Assembly: GCF_027706745.1 (NCBI RefSeq)
Contig: NZ_JAQFWP010000014.1
Span: 62,001 to 126,000 of the forward strand
Direction: 5' to 3'
Source of the DNA: Nocardiopsis suaedae
GTDB taxonomy: Bacteria; Actinomycetota; Actinomycetes; Streptosporangiales; Streptosporangiaceae
Length of the DNA stretch: 64,000 bases
The notes under the pieces were generated by a model. That model was not told the origin of the DNA and searched no databases. It was given only the letters and a program-made list of their open reading frames with translations. The position numbers and the translations under genes were made by a program. Of the stretch, positions 41,953 through 54,021 are shown piece after piece (position 1 is the first letter of the stretch; each line of letters begins with the position of its first letter).

Positions 41953-43182
41953 ATGCGTTCTTGGTCTGCGCCCGACATCGTCCGCCTGCCCGGCAGCGGC
42001 GGACCGCTCCGCATCCACGACACCGTCACGGGGGGCCCGCGCGCCACCGCCCCCGGGCCGACGGCCCGCATGTACGTCTGCGGAATCACCCCCTACGACG
42101 CCGCGCACATCGGCCACGCCTTCACCTACCTGACCTTCGACCTGGTGAACCGGGTGTGGCGGGACGCGGGGCACGCCGTGGACTACGTGCAGAACACCAC
42201 GGACGTGGACGACCCGCTGCTGGAGCGCGCCGAGGCCACCGGCGAGGGGTGGCGGGACCTGGCGTCCCGCGAGATCCAGGTGTTCCGCGAGGACATGGAG
42301 GCGCTGCGGGTGCTCCCGCCCCGCGCCTACGTGGGCGTCGTGGAGTCGGTCGGCCTCATCGCCGACTTCGTCGAGCGGCTGCGGGCCGCGGGCGCCGCCT
42401 ACGACCTGGAGGGCGACATCTATTTCGCGGTCGAGGCGGCCGACCGCTTCGGCGAGATCGGCGGGATGGACCGCGCCGAGATGCTCGGCCTGTTCGGCGA
42501 GCGCGGCGGCGACCCCGACCGGCCCGGCAAGAAGGACCCCCTGGACTGGCTGCTGTGGCGGGCCGAGCGCCCGGGCGAGCCCTCCTGGGACGGCGGCCCC
42601 CTGGGGCGGGGCCGCCCCGGGTGGCACGTGGAGTGCAGCGCCATCTCCCTGCACGAGCTGGGGATGGGCTTCGACCTCAACGGCGGCGGGAGCGACCTGG
42701 TCTTCCCGCACCACGAGATGGGGGCCGCCGAGGCCTGCAAGGCGACCGGCGCGCACCCGCACGCGCAGAACTACATGCACGTGGGCATGGTCGGGCTCGA
42801 CGGCGAGAAGATGTCCAAGTCGCGCGGCAACCTGGTGTTCGTCTCCGGGCTCCGCGAGGAGGGCGCCGACCCGATGGCGGTGCGCCTGGCGATGCTGCCG
42901 CACCACTACCGCACCGACTGGGAGTGGACCGCGAAGGGGCTGGAGGAGGCCGGTGAGCGCCTGGCGCGCTGGCGCTCGGCCGCCGCCCGGGAGTCGGGCC
43001 CGGACGCCGCCCCGGTGCTGGCCGTGGTGCGCAGGGCGCTCGCGGACGACCTGGACACCCCGGCCGCCCTGGCCGCCGTCGACGCGTGGGCCGAGGAGGC
43101 GAACGCGGGCGCGGGCGACGACCCGTCGGCCCCGGCCCTGGTGCGCGACACGGTCGACACGCTGCTGGGCGTGGAGCTGTAA
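41953..43182 (+). CDS. mshC: L-cysteine:1D-myo-inositol 2-amino-2-deoxy-alpha-D-glucopyranoside ligase
   Basis: A 409-residue ATP-dependent ligase of mycothiol biosynthesis, evolved from cysteinyl-tRNA synthetase. [20 protein letters not shown] holds the zinc Cys43 and the HIGH motif; [18 protein letters not shown] carries further zinc and cysteine-binding residues; [10 protein letters not shown] is the KMSKS loop. It lacks the anticodon-binding domain of CysS, and the length fits MshC. It joins cysteine to GlcN-inositol with ATP use, giving Cys-GlcN-Ins in the cytosol. Probable leaderless transcript. In related genomes its upstream neighbour is the SCO1664-type gene, here displaced by 6.7 kb. 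Confidence 0.95.
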   Translation: MRSWSAPDIVRLPGSGGPLRIHDTVTGGPRATAPGPTARMYVCGITPYDAAHIGHAFTYLTFDLVNRVWRDAGHAVDYVQNTTDVDDPLLERAEATGEGWRDLASREIQVFREDMEALRVLPPRAYVGVVESVGLIADFVERLRAAGAAYDLEGDIYFAVEAADRFGEIGGMDRAEMLGLFGERGGDPDRPGKKDPLDWLLWRAERPGEPSWDGGPLGRGRPGWHVECSAISLHELGMGFDLNGGGSDLVFPHHEMGAAEACKATGAHPHAQNYMHVGMVGLDGEKMSKSRGNLVFVSGLREEGADPMAVRLAMLPHHYRTDWEWTAKGLEEAGERLARWRSAAARESGPDAAPVLAVVRRALADDLDTPAALAAVDAWAEEANAGAGDDPSAPALVRDTVDTLLGVEL

Positions 43183-43208
43183 GCGGAGCCGGAACAGGAA
43201 GCGGCGAC

Positions 43209-43268
43209 CGTGCGCGCGGAGCGCGCACGAGGACGCGGGGCGGGCACCCTCCGGGCTGCCCGCCCCGC
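43209..43268 (+). terminator. Two tandem hairpins after mshC
   Basis: CGTGCGCGC-GGA-GCGCGCACG (43209-43229) is followed by GCGGGGCGGGCA (43235-43246) pairing with TGCCCGCCCCGC (43257-43268). Together a strong terminator for mshC. Confidence 0.7.
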
Positions 43269-43651
43269 ATCGTTGATCGGGGGCGGCGCTCGGCCCCTCC
43301 GTCACCGGTCTCGCATCGGCTTCGGGTGAGCCGACGATGAGGGGCGTACCAGGGCCGGGTCGGGGGTGATGAGGGCGGTGGCTCCACCGCCTCATCACCC
43401 TTGGGGCGGTCGAGCCACCACGCGGGATGCGCGATGCCCCCTCGGGCGTTCGCGGGCCGGATCGCGATGGCCGTGAGCGGCGTGCGGCGGCCGGGGCGCC
43501 GGGAGGCCGTGGGGCCGCCGTGCCGTCCCGGTGTCCAGGGGCGCCGCGCAGAATAAGGGGAGGATGTTCCCCTACGTGACAAACGGCCGATTGTGGTCGG
43601 GAACCTGCGGAACGCCATCGTGCCATGGCATTCCGTGGTGGGATGGCACCC
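43269..43651. other. Non-coding gap with a large hairpin
   Basis: About 380 bp without a gene. A long stem, GGGTGATGAGG... at 43364-43381 with its complement at 43384-43400, closes on a 2-nt gap; near-perfect over 17 bp. It is an isolated palindrome rather than an obvious terminator. GTGCCAT (43620-43626) and ATGGCAC (43643-43649) lie just before the next gene. Confidence 0.4.
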
Positions 43652-44065
43652 ATGACGACCACGACCCGACCGACCTCCGCCGCCGAGCTCGTCTCCGCGT
43701 TCGCCGGACCCCGCGGCGACCTGGCCGACCGCGCCGACCTCGCCCGCTTCCTGCGCGAGCACGGGCTGGTGAACGCCGGGGCCATCCCCATCACGCTGGC
43801 CGACTTCGACGAGGCCCTCTCCCTGCGCGACGGCATCCGCGCCCTGCTCTTCCAGGCCGCGGGCCGGGCCACCGACGAGGACGCCCTCGCGCGCGGGCAG
43901 CGGGTCCTGGACGGCCTGCGGGTCACCGTCCGGCTCGACCCGCAGGAGCAGCAGGGGGTGCTGGCCCCGGCGGTCGTCGACGAGGTCCGGCGCGGCCTGG
44001 CGCGCATCGCGGGCGCCTGGGCGGCCGTCGCCCTCACCGGGGAGTGGCGCGGCATCGACCTCTGA
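43652..44065 (+). CDS. ABATE-domain protein lacking the CGNR zinc finger
   Basis: A 137-residue protein matching the N-terminal ABATE domain of CGNR-type regulators: LREHGLVNAGAIPITLADFD, LSLRDGIRALLFQAAG and a final LARIAGAWAAVALTGEW. Normal members continue for about 50 residues with a CxxC...CGNR zinc finger that is thought to bind nucleic acid; here the frame ends at WRGIDL. Either a stand-alone sensor or a truncated gene. ATG 43652 chosen; an in-frame ATG at 43625 adds nine residues. It lies between mshC and PAC2, which are usually neighbours. Confidence 0.65.
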   Translation: MTTTTRPTSAAELVSAFAGPRGDLADRADLARFLREHGLVNAGAIPITLADFDEALSLRDGIRALLFQAAGRATDEDALARGQRVLDGLRVTVRLDPQEQQGVLAPAVVDEVRRGLARIAGAWAAVALTGEWRGIDL

Positions 44066-44227
44066 GCGCGCGCCGCAGGGCGTGGCGGACGGGCGCGGTG
44101 AACGAGGCGGGCGGGTGGCGGACGGAGCGGCGCGTCGGACTACCGGCGGTCATGCGGTCACCGGCCGCCGGCGGGAGCGCGGCGGCCCGCCCCGGCCGCC
44201 CGGCGCAGACCGCCCGGCGCCGGCCGT

Positions 44228-45070
44228 TCAGCCGTGGTCGCGGCGGCGCAGGTAGCGCTGGAACTCGCGGGCGATCGACTCGCCGCTGGCCTCCGGCAGC
44301 TCCGCGGCGTCCTTGGCCTCCTCCAGGCTGCGCACGTACCCGGCGATGTCCTCGTCCTCCGAGGCCAGCTCGTCCACGCCCGCCTCCCATGCGCGGGCGT
44401 CCTCGGGCAGCTCGCCCATGGGCACCGGGCGGTCCAGCACGTCCTCCACCCGCCGCAGCAGCGCCAGCGCGGCCTTGGGGCTCGGCGGCTGGGCCACGTA
44501 GTGCGGCACGGCCGCCCACAGCGACACCGTCTCGATGCCGGCCTCGGCGAACACGTCGTGCAGCACCCCCACGATCCCGGTGGGGCCCTCGTACTCGGTC
44601 GGCTCCAGGCTCAGGTCCGTGCCCAGCTCGGGCGGGGAGGCCACGCCGGTGACCGGCACCGGCCGGGTGTGCGGGGAGTCGGCCAGCAGCGCCCCCAGCA
44701 TCACCGCGCGGCGCACGCCCAGCTCCCGGGCGACCGCCAGCAGGTCGGCGCAGAAGCCGCGCCAGCGCATGTTCGGCTCCGTGCCGCTCACCAGCACCAC
44801 GTCCACGCCGTCCGCGCGGGCCGTGCGCACCCGGGTCGAGGGCCACTCCAGCCCCACGTGCCTGCCGTCGGCCACGGTGATCCGGGGCCGGGAGACCTGG
44901 AAGTCGTAGTAGTCGTCGGTGTCCAGGCGGGTCAGGTCCTCGGCCTTCCAGGCCGAGGCCAGCTGCTCCAGCGCGGCGCTGGCGGCCTCTCCGGCGTCGT
45001 TCCAGCCCTCGAAGGCGGCCACCAGGACGGGCTCGACGAGATCGGGGGCGCCGTCGTCGAGCTCAGGCAC
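44228..45070 (-). CDS. PAC2 family protein
   Basis: A 280-residue protein of the PAC2 (proteasome assembly chaperone 2-like) family. PVLVAAFEGWNDAGEAASAA is the standard start, followed by RRAVMLGALLADSPHTRPVP and PTGIVGVLHDVFAEAGIETV. Actinobacterial members accompany mshC and metH; a role in protein assembly has been proposed but not shown. The GTG at 45070 has GAGGAGG; the longer upstream frame lacks family similarity. Divergent from metH over 258 bp. Confidence 0.9.
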   Translation of the reverse strand: MPELDDGAPDLVEPVLVAAFEGWNDAGEAASAALEQLASAWKAEDLTRLDTDDYYDFQVSRPRITVADGRHVGLEWPSTRVRTARADGVDVVLVSGTEPNMRWRGFCADLLAVARELGVRRAVMLGALLADSPHTRPVPVTGVASPPELGTDLSLEPTEYEGPTGIVGVLHDVFAEAGIETVSLWAAVPHYVAQPPSPKAALALLRRVEDVLDRPVPMGELPEDARAWEAGVDELASEDEDIAGYVRSLEEAKDAAELPEASGESIAREFQRYLRRRDHG

Positions 45071-45314
45071 AGGCTGCCTCCTCACCGCGCCCGCCGTCCG
45101 GGCGGGCCCATCGCTTACTCCTCGCACGGACACGCACAACCCTACGGGGTCCCGGCCGCGCAGGGGAACGCCGTGCGGTATCGTTCCGTCCAGCGAAACG
45201 CGTAGCGCGGACAGAATCATTCCGGACGAAGATGTCCCGGCTGTCTGACCTGCTGAAACGTAGGTACTTGCCAGTCGGTGACCCCCGTATGCGCAACTCT
45301 CGCCCGGTCGTCAC

Positions 45315-45320
45315 TACAGT
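45315..45320 (+). promoter_or_regulatory. -10 element of a leaderless metH promoter
   Basis: TACAGT ends 8 nt before the metH ATG with no ribosome site. No B12-box or SAM-riboswitch-like structure is visible in the upstream gap. Confidence 0.5.
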
Positions 45321-45328
45321 AAAGGGTC

Positions 45329-48802
<3,474 letters not shown>

Positions 48803-48844
48803 CGGGCACCGGGGCCCGCAGGCACCCGACGACCGAAGGAGGAA

Positions 48845-48880
48845 GGGCGCCCGCCCCCGCGCACGCGGGGGCGGGCGCCC
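48845..48880 (+). terminator. Strong hairpin after metH
   Basis: A perfect 16-bp stem (48845-48860 with 48865-48880) around GCAC, 42 bp after metH. It ends only 7 nt before the next ATG, replacing a ribosome site. Confidence 0.75.
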
Positions 48881-48887
48881 CACCGCG

Positions 48888-49583
48888 ATGAGCAGTACAC
48901 CGACCCGCGTCCTGCCCGACGCCGTCCTGTTCGACATGGACGGCACCCTCATCGACAGCGAGGGGCTGTGGGGGGAGGCCGAGGCCGAGGTCGTCGCCGA
49001 GCTGGGCGGCGTCTGGACCGAGGAGGACCACCGCCGCAACGTGGGCGGGGCCGCGGAGAAGGTGGGCCGCTACGTCGCCGACCTGCCCGGGGTCCGGGCC
49101 GAGCCGCGGGAGGTGATCGCCCGGATGCAGGCGGCGTTCGGGCGCCGCCTGGCCGAGGGCGCCGACCCGCGCCCCGGCGCCAAGGAGCTGGTGGCCGCGG
49201 TGGCGGCCTCGCCGGTCCGCTCGGCGCTGGTCACCTCCACCGAGCGGCACCTGATCTCCTCGGCGATCGGCGCCATCGGGCTGGAGTCGTTCGACCTGTC
49301 GGTCGGCGGCGACGAGGTGGAGGCCAACAAGCCGCACCCGGAGCCGTACCTGAAGGCCGCCCGCCTGCTCGGGGCCGACCCGGCGCGGTGCGTGGCGGTG
49401 GAGGACTCGGCGGTGGGCGTGGCCTCGGCGCTGGCCGCGGGCTGCGCCACGGTGGCGGTGCCGATGATGGTCCCGATCGAGCCCGCGGAGGGCCTGACGG
49501 TGGTCGACACCCTGGAGGGCGTCGACCTGGAGTGGCTGGCCGACCTGGTCGGACGCCACACCGCCCGCTCCGCCGGGGTCTGA
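48888..49583 (+). CDS. HAD-family hydrolase (beta-phosphoglucomutase-like)
   Basis: A 231-residue HAD phosphatase. LFDMDGTLIDSEGLWGEAE is motif I with both catalytic Asp residues, SALVTSTERHLI motif II, NKPHPEPYLKAARLLGADP motif III, and CVAVEDSAVGVASALAAGC motif IV. Cap of the helical type. HAD genes directly after metH are common in actinobacteria; the substrate is unknown. The start follows a strong hairpin with no ribosome site, so initiation is uncertain. Confidence 0.88.
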   Translation: MSSTPTRVLPDAVLFDMDGTLIDSEGLWGEAEAEVVAELGGVWTEEDHRRNVGGAAEKVGRYVADLPGVRAEPREVIARMQAAFGRRLAEGADPRPGAKELVAAVAASPVRSALVTSTERHLISSAIGAIGLESFDLSVGGDEVEANKPHPEPYLKAARLLGADPARCVAVEDSAVGVASALAAGCATVAVPMMVPIEPAEGLTVVDTLEGVDLEWLADLVGRHTARSAGV

Positions 49584-49600
49584 GCCCGGAGGACACCGAA

Positions 49601-49629
49601 GCGGGGCCGGGCACCACGCCCGGCCCCGC
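49601..49629 (+). terminator. Terminator after the HAD gene
   Basis: GCGGGGCCGGGC (49601-49612) pairs with GCCCGGCCCCGC (49618-49629) across a 5-nt loop. Confidence 0.7.
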
Positions 49630-49715
49630 ACGTGTGTCGTCCCCCCGCCCGGAGCCGCGACGCCGTCGGTTGCGTCGAATGCAGGGGAATGTCGGAAATA
49701 GACAAGAGGTCAGAA

Positions 49716-50108
49716 ATGTCCTACGAGTGGTTCTTGTGGGGGCTGGCCGCCGTGTCGGCGGCGGCCGTCTCGCTGGCACTGGCCTCCATGACACGCGGAT
49801 GGAAGGCCAAGGTCTTCGCCTTGGGGGTCTTCCCGCTGGCCATCAGCGCCGTGATGGTGCTCAGGTCCACGGCACGGGGCATCGATCCGGTGGAGGCGCT
49901 GCACATCTTCATCCTGTGTACGCTCGACCTCGCGCTCATGCGCCTCGTCTTCGCCGGGTGGATACGGCGCCAATGGGAGCTCTACGACCGCGAGGGGCGC
50001 TGGGCGCAGACGTCGGCGGGGCAGCTGGCCGTCTTCTTCGCGGCGTTCATCACGGGTCTCGCGGTCTTGGGAGCCAGCCTGTGGGGGGTCGAGGAAGCCC
50101 TGTACTGA
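49716..50108 (+). CDS. Small membrane protein, first of a tandem paralogous pair
   Basis: A 130-residue protein with about four hydrophobic helices: WFLWGLAAVSAAAVSLALAS, then VFALGVFPLAISAVMVL, a third around LHIFILCTLDLALMRLVFAG, a basic loop WIRRQWELYDREGR, and a last helix near VFFAAFITGLAVLGASLWG. It is homologous throughout to the next gene. No family recognised. ATG 49716 is chosen for AAGAGG six bases before; an ATG at 49689 would add nine residues. Confidence 0.7.
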   Translation: MSYEWFLWGLAAVSAAAVSLALASMTRGWKAKVFALGVFPLAISAVMVLRSTARGIDPVEALHIFILCTLDLALMRLVFAGWIRRQWELYDREGRWAQTSAGQLAVFFAAFITGLAVLGASLWGVEEALY

Positions 50109-50171
50109 CCTCCTGACGCTCTCCCCCTTCCCACCACTCTCGACCGACGATGAAGGACAGGCGGCACTCCG

Positions 50172-50564
50172 GTGACCCATGAAGAGTTCCAGTGGATCAT
50201 GGCCGTGGTGTGGGGCGTCGCGTTCGCGGCCGCCATGGCGAGCATGGCCTACGGCTGGAAGCGTGTGCTCTTCGCCGTGGTGTTCCCTCTGATCATCGGC
50301 GGGTCCCTGTTTCTGAAGACGGTCGGCGGCGAGGTGCAGGACGGCGGGACGGCCCTGCGGATCTTCATCACGCTGTCGATGGTCGTGGTGCTGGTCCGTC
50401 TGGTGTTCGCGCGCTGGCTCCGCGAGCAGCGGGAGCGGTACAACGCCGGGTACCCGCCGCCGTCGGCGACGTTCCTCAACCTCACCGTGGTCATGACGGT
50501 CGTCCTCGGCGGAGGGGCTCTGTCCTGGGCCCTTCTCTGGTGGCTCGAGGTCACCTACTTCTGA
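50172..50564 (+). CDS. Small membrane protein, second of a tandem paralogous pair
   Basis: Also 130 residues with the same helix layout and shared residues: ASMAYGWKRVLFAVVFPL compares with ASMTRGWKAKVFALGVFPL, and RLVFARWLREQRERY with RLVFAGWIRRQWELY in the first copy. GTG start at 50172. It lies 63 bp after its paralogue; co-expression is likely. Function unknown; the pair may form a heteromeric membrane complex. Confidence 0.7.
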   Translation: MTHEEFQWIMAVVWGVAFAAAMASMAYGWKRVLFAVVFPLIIGGSLFLKTVGGEVQDGGTALRIFITLSMVVVLVRLVFARWLREQRERYNAGYPPPSATFLNLTVVMTVVLGGGALSWALLWWLEVTYF

Positions 50565-50708
50565 ACGGCGGGTTTCCAGGACCTCGCGCAGCTCTTTCGA
50601 CACACGGGTCAACTCGTCCAGGTCGCCCGCGCTCTCCGCGGCGTTCTCCGGCTCTCTTACACGGGCGAGGGTCGGCGGGTCGGATGAACGCGGGAAGCTC
50701 GCCTGGCG

Positions 50709-51560
50709 CTACCCCCACTCGCCGCGGTTCGGGTCGGCGGGGAGGATGGGGCGTAGGCCCACCTCCGGGTGGCGGGGGCGCTTCCATTCGCGCGGGTATC
50801 CGACCGACACCTCCTCGAAGCGGACGCCGTCGTACCACGTCGTCCTCGGGATGTGCAGGTGGCCGTAGACCACGCACTTCGCGCGGAACCGTAGGTGCCA
50901 GTCGGCCGTGCGGTCGGTGCCGCACCACTGGGCGAACTGCGGGTAGCGCAGGATGTCGGTCGGCGCCCGCACCAGCGGGTAGTGGTTGACCAGCACCGTC
51001 GGCAGATCCTGCGGGATCTCCTCCAGGCGGCGCTCGGTCTCCTCCACCCGCGCCGCGCACCAGGACTCGCGGTCGGGGTAGGGGTCGGGGAACAGCAGGT
51101 GCTCGTCCGTGCAGACGATCCCGGTGTCGTAGGCGACCTTCAGCGACTCCTCCTTGGTGTCCGTGCCCGGGGCGCGGAAGGAGTAGTCGTAGAGGAGGAA
51201 GAGCGGGGCCACCGCCACCGGCCCCCCGGCGCCCTCCCAGACCGGGTAGGGGTCCTCGGGCGTGAGCACGTCCAGCTCCCGGCAGACCTTGACGAGGTGC
51301 TCGTAGCGCTCCACCCCGCGCAGGTCCACCGTGTCGCGCTTGGACGTCCACAGCTCATGGTTGCCGGGCGTCCAGAGGACCTTGGCGAACCGCTCCCTGA
51401 GCACTCCGAGCGCCCAGGCGATGCGGTCCGTGGTTTCGGCCACGTCTCCGGCGACGATCAGCCAGTCGTCGGGGGACTCGGGCCGCAGCCCCTCGACCAG
51501 CGCGCGGTTGTCCGGGTGGGCGGCGTGCAGGTCGCTCACCGCGAGCAGGGAGCCGGTCAT
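50709..51560 (-). CDS. Metallophosphoesterase
   Basis: A 283-residue calcineurin-like phosphoesterase. The metal motifs appear in order: LLAVSDLHAAHPDN (D-x-H), LIVAGDVAETTD (GD), VLWTPGNHELW (GNHE), VLVNHYPLVRAP (NH) and VVYGHLHIPRTTW (GHxH). Substrate unknown. In many actinomycetes this gene type is next to a phosphopantetheinyl transferase; no such gene follows here. GGGAGG precedes the ATG at 51560. Confidence 0.9.
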   Translation of the reverse strand: MTGSLLAVSDLHAAHPDNRALVEGLRPESPDDWLIVAGDVAETTDRIAWALGVLRERFAKVLWTPGNHELWTSKRDTVDLRGVERYEHLVKVCRELDVLTPEDPYPVWEGAGGPVAVAPLFLLYDYSFRAPGTDTKEESLKVAYDTGIVCTDEHLLFPDPYPDRESWCAARVEETERRLEEIPQDLPTVLVNHYPLVRAPTDILRYPQFAQWCGTDRTADWHLRFRAKCVVYGHLHIPRTTWYDGVRFEEVSVGYPREWKRPRHPEVGLRPILPADPNRGEWG

Positions 51561-51758
51561 GCCCGGCCTCCCGCGCGGTCGCCGGGCAACGGAGGAGAAA
51601 GGCGGCGGAGGCCGGTCGCTCCGCCGCCGCGGCTGGTCGTCATGGTCGAGGGCCGCCCTTCCCACGGGGTCCTGTCACAGCGGTCCCCATTCAACCCGGT
51701 ACCGTCCCGGGTCCGCAGCCCGGGGCCCCGCGGGCGCAAGGGGCCCAGGCCCGGTGCG

Positions 51759-52733
51759 TCAGCCCATCGGCGCCGGTTCGAGGGTGCGCAGGGGCTCGTT
51801 GAGCTCCTCTCGGAAGAAGTCGAAGAACCCGTCGGGGTCGGGGCCCGCGTTGACCAGGGCCAGACGGTCGAACCCGGCGTCGGCGAAGCGGCGCGCCGCC
51901 TCCAGGTGCCGCTCCGGGCCGGGGCCGTAGCCGAACGCCGCGGCCATGTCCTCCTTGCCGACGGCCTCCGTGGCCGCGTCGAAGTTGGCCGGGTTGGGCA
52001 GCTCGGCCATCACCTTCCAGCCGGTCACACCGAACCGGAACATCCGCCGGGCCGACTCCAGGGCGGAGTCCTCGTCGCGCGCCCACGCCAGCGGCACCTC
52101 GGTGTAGGCGGGCCCGCTTCCGCCCGCCTCGCGGTAGGCCTCCAGCAGCTCCCGGCGCGGCTCGGTGGTGAACAGGGCATCGCCCAGCTCGGCCGCCATC
52201 CGCGCCGCGGACGGACCGCCCGCCGCCACGGCGATCGGAGGCGGCGGGTCGGGAAGGTCGAACACGCGCGCGTCGGCGATGCTCAGGTGGCGGCCGCAGT
52301 AGGAGCGGTAGCCGCCGCGCCACAGCAGCCGGATGATCTCCAGGGCCTCCTGGAGCATCTCCTGGCGCACCGCGGGGGCCGGCCAGCCGCCGCCGACCAC
52401 GTGCTCGTTGAGCCGCTCGCCCGACCCGGCCCCCAGGGTGAAACGGCCCCCGGACAGCAGGCCCGTGGTGGCCGCGGCCTGGGCGACGATGGCGGGGTGG
52501 TAGCGGCGCGTCGGGCAGGTGACCCCGGTCGCCAACCCGATGCGCTCGGTGCGCGCGGCGATCGCGCCGAGCACCGTCCACACGAACGCCGAATGCCCGT
52601 GGTCGCTCAGCCAGGGGTGGTAGTGGTCGCTCACCTCGACGAAGTCGAACCCGGCCGCTTCGGCGGCGGCCGCCTGCCGTACCAGCTCTCCGGGGCCGTA
52701 GCCCTCGGCGAAGAGTTTGTAACCGATCTGCAT
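51759..52733 (-). CDS. LLM-class F420-dependent oxidoreductase
   Basis: A 324-residue luciferase-like TIM-barrel protein. It begins MQIGYKLFAEGYGPGELVRQ, and SDHYHPWLSDHGHSAFVW plus LATGVTCPTRRYHPAIVAQA mark the F420-dependent glucose-6-phosphate-dehydrogenase-like subfamily (TIGR03557 type); RFTLGAGSGERLNEHVVGG is the cofactor-phosphate loop. Substrate unknown. AGAGGGGG precedes the ATG. A short hairpin around 51720-51750 may terminate it. Confidence 0.88.
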   Translation of the reverse strand: MQIGYKLFAEGYGPGELVRQAAAAEAAGFDFVEVSDHYHPWLSDHGHSAFVWTVLGAIAARTERIGLATGVTCPTRRYHPAIVAQAAATTGLLSGGRFTLGAGSGERLNEHVVGGGWPAPAVRQEMLQEALEIIRLLWRGGYRSYCGRHLSIADARVFDLPDPPPPIAVAAGGPSAARMAAELGDALFTTEPRRELLEAYREAGGSGPAYTEVPLAWARDEDSALESARRMFRFGVTGWKVMAELPNPANFDAATEAVGKEDMAAAFGYGPGPERHLEAARRFADAGFDRLALVNAGPDPDGFFDFFREELNEPLRTLEPAPMG

Positions 52734-52847
52734 GGGACCCCCTCTGCGACACCCCTCCGGACGGCCGCCAGACGGCTACCCGCCGCGCCGCGCGCGGACA
52801 CCTGGGCGACCGGAGGTTGACGAGGGCTTTGACCGCCAGGGAGACAC

Positions 52848-53045
52848 ATGCCCACACCACCCACGGAGAACGGCGCCGGAGACCGCCTGCGCGCCCCTGG
52901 AAGGCTGCACGCCTGCGACCGCTGCGAGATCGAATACCTCGTTCCGCAGTCCCTCGTGCCACAGGTGCGGGCGGAACCCAAGGCGGGTGGCTCCGGAGGG
53001 TGCCGGGCGCCGGGCGCCCGAAGGGGCGCCCCGGTGAAAAAGTGA
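52848..53045 (+). CDS. Possible small CxxC protein
   Basis: A 65-residue reading frame with AGGGAG five bases before its ATG. It contains LHACDRCEIEYLVPQSL, a single CxxC plus one earlier Cys-free arm, and ends in a basic tail. No family recognised. Its stop is immediately followed by a long hairpin (53048-53104), as for a real transcription unit. Could also be chance. Confidence 0.3.
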   Translation: MPTPPTENGAGDRLRAPGRLHACDRCEIEYLVPQSLVPQVRAEPKAGGSGGCRAPGARRGAPVKK

Positions 53046-53047
53046 TC

Positions 53048-53104
53048 CCCTGTGGGGAGGTCGGCAGGGTACGCAGCGAAAGGGCCACCGACCTCCCCGC
53101 AGGG
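53048..53104. terminator. Long stem-loop
   Basis: A 17-bp stem (53048-53064 with 53088-53104, one G-T pair) around a 23-nt loop. It may terminate the small upstream frame or be a structured RNA element. Confidence 0.45.
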
Positions 53105-53196
53105 AAGGACCCTACTCTCACGTGCGAGGAGCATTCCAATCGGCGGGATCGGCCGGACGGGTCGGTGCACGGGCGACGGCCCGGCTCCGGTGCGGC

Positions 53197-53378
53197 CTAG
53201 GGGGTGTTGTGTGGATCATGGCCGTAGCGAGCGGCGTCCAGGTGCGTTCGTCGCGAGAACGCTGTGTTTCCCGAAAAGCAGGGGAGTCAGCCTGGGTGCG
53301 CTGTCGACCGATGAGGACGCAGCGAGGGGCGTGCCCGGGCGTCGCGCAGTAGGTCGTGATCCACACAACACCCCCTAG
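53197..53378. mobile_element. MITE with perfect terminal repeats
   Basis: A 174-bp element (53201-53374) flanked by CTAG on both sides. The 18-bp ends GGGGTGTTGTGTGGATCA are perfectly inverted. It has no transposase; internal frames are not gene-like. Flanks and end sequence (GGxGTGTT...TGGATC) relate it to the element between fabG and fabI; IS5/IS427-type ends are the likely origin. Confidence 0.8.
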
Positions 53379-53401
53379 TGCGAACGGGGCCGCTCCGTGC
53401 C

Positions 53402-53803
53402 TCAGGGAGAGCGGTAGTGGGCCCGCTGCTCGCCCAAACGCTCCGCGAACTCCTCGGCGGCCATCAGCTTCTTGCGCAGATCGGCGCTGCGTTCGGCCGC
53501 CGAGGTGTAGTACTCGTCCAGGCGCCGCAGCAGCTCGGCCCGCGTGCGCTCATCGTCGGGCGACGCGTCGAGCTCGTCCAGGACGGAGAGGAGGTCCTTG
53601 ATCTCCTCCAAGGAGAAGTCCAGCGGCTTCATCCGTTTGATGAGCAGGAGCCTGTCCACGTCCGCCTCCGTGTAGAGGCGGAAGCCGCCCTGCGACCGCG
53701 CCGAGGGGCGCACCACGCCCACGTCGTCGTAGTGGCGGATCGTGCGCAGCGACAACCCCGTGCGCTCGGCGACCTCGCCGATGCGCATGAGCGCGTCGCC
53801 CAT
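53402..53803 (-). CDS. MerR-family transcriptional regulator
   Basis: A 133-residue MerR protein. The DNA-binding domain is MRIGEVAERTGLSLRTIRHY with the wing GGFRLYTEADVDRLLLIKRM; a coiled-coil dimerisation helix follows (LDEYYTSAAERSADLRKK). No Cys-rich metal site is present, so an organic effector is more likely. GGGGGAGGG precedes the ATG at 53803. It lies 218 bp downstream of the NmrA-like gene, which may be a target. Confidence 0.9.
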   Translation of the reverse strand: MGDALMRIGEVAERTGLSLRTIRHYDDVGVVRPSARSQGGFRLYTEADVDRLLLIKRMKPLDFSLEEIKDLLSVLDELDASPDDERTRAELLRRLDEYYTSAAERSADLRKKLMAAEEFAERLGEQRAHYRSP

Positions 53804-54021
53804 CGAAGCCCTCCCCCTGTTCTCCTTCCGGCCCCGGTTGCGCACGTGCACACCCGTTCCGGAGCCGGTATCCGTGCTGGAGAGTCTGCCATGCGGACGC
53901 GCCACCCGGCGCATAGGGCGGGGAGTGGCGGCCGAGGACGCGTCGGACGGGGCATCGTCAACGAGGCCGCCGCCCACAGGGCTGCGCCGGTCCCGGCTCC
54001 CGTCCTCAGCGGCCCCCGGGT

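Noticed and set aside
45100-45328. Cobalamin or SAM riboswitch before metH
   Set aside because: No B12-box-like GCCACTG sequence or multi-stem arrangement could be found, and the promoter appears leaderless.
49710-50612. Long minus-strand frame opposite the paired membrane genes
   Set aside because: Low-complexity charged product with no family signal; the plus-strand frames have ribosome sites, hydrophobic helices and mutual homology.
50709-51560. Metallophosphoesterase-phosphopantetheinyl transferase pair
   Set aside because: The expected transferase is not present downstream on either strand.
53197-53378. Internal frames of the second MITE as small genes
   Set aside because: Their termini lie in the inverted repeats and their products have no gene-like sequence.
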